A stretch of DNA of 64,000 bases, taken from NCBI RefSeq assembly GCF_023074185.1, contig NZ_JADPKY010000158.1, forward strand, positions 62,001-126,000, in the 5' to 3' direction. A program made the translations under genes and the position numbers. Position 1 is the first letter of the stretch. The number at the start of each line of letters is the position of its first letter. The stretch is from Bradyrhizobium sp. 132 (GTDB taxonomy: Bacteria > Pseudomonadota > Alphaproteobacteria > Rhizobiales > Xanthobacteraceae). This document shows positions 63,173 to 64,000 of this stretch, piece after piece. The notes under the pieces were generated by a model. It made no database searches and had not been told where the DNA came from. It saw nothing but the letters and a program-made list of their open reading frames with translations.

Positions 63173-63991
63173 TTGAGGCATTCGCGCAGCATCATCGCAT
63201 GTCTCGTCTTGCCGCTCGTCGCGTCGATCTTGCTATCGTTGACGCCTGCTGACGCCGGTCATGCTGCTATCGCGCGAAAAAATGCGAAGCCCAAGCCGCC
63301 GCAATCACCGGCCAAATGCGAGGTGCCGAACTTCAGGATCGTCGTGGATGTCGGGCACACGCCGGACTCCTACGGCGCGTTGAGCGCGCGCAATGATCCG
63401 GAGTTCGGCTTCAACTTCCGGCTTGCGAGGCTCATCACGGCGAAGCTCAAGTCTGAAGGCTTCGCCGCAGCCCGCCTGCTCGTCATGGACGGCAAGGCAC
63501 GGCCGAGCCTGTTCAAGCGGGTCAGTGCCGCGAATGACGGTCGGGCCGATCTCTTCCTGTCGATCCATCACGATTCGGTGCCGGACAAGCTGCTCGAGAG
63601 TTGGGAGTTCGACGGCGCGCACAGCTATTTCAGCGATCGTTTTTCGGGCCACTCTCTATTCGTGTCGCAGCGGAACCAGCACTTCGCCGCCAGCCTGATG
63701 CTGGCCCGGATGATCGGCAGGCAGCTGAAAGAGCAGGACCTGCACTATGCCAGCCAATACACTCTGCCGGTGATGGGCCGCTACCGGCGCCAATTGCTCG
63801 ACAAGGATGTCGGCGTCTACCGCTATGACGGGCTCGTGGTGCTCGCGCAAACCCGCAGCGCCGCCGTGCTGCTCGAGGCTGGCTCGATCATCAACCGCGA
63901 CGAGGAAATGGCGATGAATTCGCCGGGGCGGCAGGAGATGATTGCGGGCGCCGTGGCGGTGGCGATCAGGGAGTTCTGCGAGAGGCGGTGA
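63173..63991 (+). CDS. N-acetylmuramoyl-L-alanine amidase (Amidase_3)
   Basis: 272 aa zinc amidase cutting the stem peptide from murein. A signal peptide or anchor covers residues ~7-27 (IIACLVLPLVASILLSLTPADA). Zinc ligands His62 (VDVGHTPDS), Glu77 (EFGFNFRLA) and His132 (SIHHDS), and the catalytic Glu in VLLEAGSIINRDEE, are present. No LysM or AMIN domain. The start is TTG 63173, six bases after GGAG, since no ATG is available before the signal peptide. It follows the Rieske gene by three bases, an odd neighbour for a cell-wall enzyme. Confidence 0.9.
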   Translation: MRHSRSIIACLVLPLVASILLSLTPADAGHAAIARKNAKPKPPQSPAKCEVPNFRIVVDVGHTPDSYGALSARNDPEFGFNFRLARLITAKLKSEGFAAARLLVMDGKARPSLFKRVSAANDGRADLFLSIHHDSVPDKLLESWEFDGAHSYFSDRFSGHSLFVSQRNQHFAASLMLARMIGRQLKEQDLHYASQYTLPVMGRYRRQLLDKDVGVYRYDGLVVLAQTRSAAVLLEAGSIINRDEEMAMNSPGRQEMIAGAVAVAIREFCERR

Positions 63992-64000
63992 TTGCTCGCG

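Overview
The window looks like chromosomal DNA from a Bradyrhizobium-like member of the Rhizobiales. The evidence is the high G+C content, the very long antisense open frames that such composition produces, the GCG/CTC/GAC codon habit, the adjacent glnD and mutS regions, a RegSR-type two-component system, polyhydroxybutyrate (PHB) hydrolases, protocatechuate genes and many short GC-rich palindromic intergenic repeats of the kind seen in Bradyrhizobium and Rhodopseudomonas genomes. I found no rRNA, tRNA, prophage, insertion sequence, CRISPR array or defence locus. Genes are densely packed and nearly all look intact; the clear exception is a frameshifted ssuA.

Layout. 1-10.2 kb (minus strand): a membrane-bound Cache-PAS-PAS-GGDEF protein cut by the left edge; a complete branched-chain-type ABC uptake operon transcribed as binding protein, livG, livF, livH, livM with ATGA/GTGA stop-start overlaps; a PAS-GGDEF-EAL protein; and an HWE-type histidine kinase. 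10.4-18.5 kb: a short-chain dehydrogenase, a cytochrome P450, a luciferase-like flavin monooxygenase, an MFS exporter with a striking palindrome over its ribosome binding site, a PHB-depolymerase-type esterase, a divergent small ABM protein/HxlR regulator pair, and a glyoxalase II-like hydrolase. 18.7-22.6 kb: two convergent GH13 enzymes (alpha-glucosidase type and trehalose-synthase type), then an MmcB-like nuclease-fold protein. 22.8-26.5 kb: regS-regR, divergent from an ABC-2 transporter. 26.6-31.6 kb: intracellular PHB depolymerase phaZ, a structured non-coding stretch, a YgjP-type metalloprotease, a repeat-filled gap and a class A penicillin-binding protein.

31.7-44.9 kb: a DUF1330 protein, two very similar tandem substrate-binding proteins with no permease beside them, a DUF1304 membrane protein, ogt, a relatively A/T-rich NTF2-like/LysR divergent pair, glnD, the ssuA(frameshifted)-ssuC-ssuB sulfonate-type transporter, an OsmC-like protein and a membrane protein. 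45-51.5 kb: mutS, then pcaF, an intradiol (hydroxyquinol-type) dioxygenase, pcaH and pcaG, which together are parts of the beta-ketoadipate and hydroxyquinol routes for aromatic compounds. 51.7-64 kb: a chemoreceptor, an APH-fold kinase, a marR-emrA-emrB efflux operon with a perfect inverted repeat at its promoter, zur, a DMT transporter, ispG, a TauD-type dioxygenase, a Rieske oxygenase and an N-acetylmuramoyl-L-alanine amidase.

The gene set suggests a soil bacterium that scavenges amino-acid-like, aromatic and sulfonated compounds, stores and mobilises PHB and trehalose/glucans, and adjusts to redox state (RegSR, HxlR) and second messengers (c-di-GMP). No wholly new multi-gene system is obvious. 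The least explained pieces are the structured stretch at 27.95-28.12 kb, the ribosome-binding-site palindrome at 14.2 kb, and several clean operator-like repeats next to regulators.
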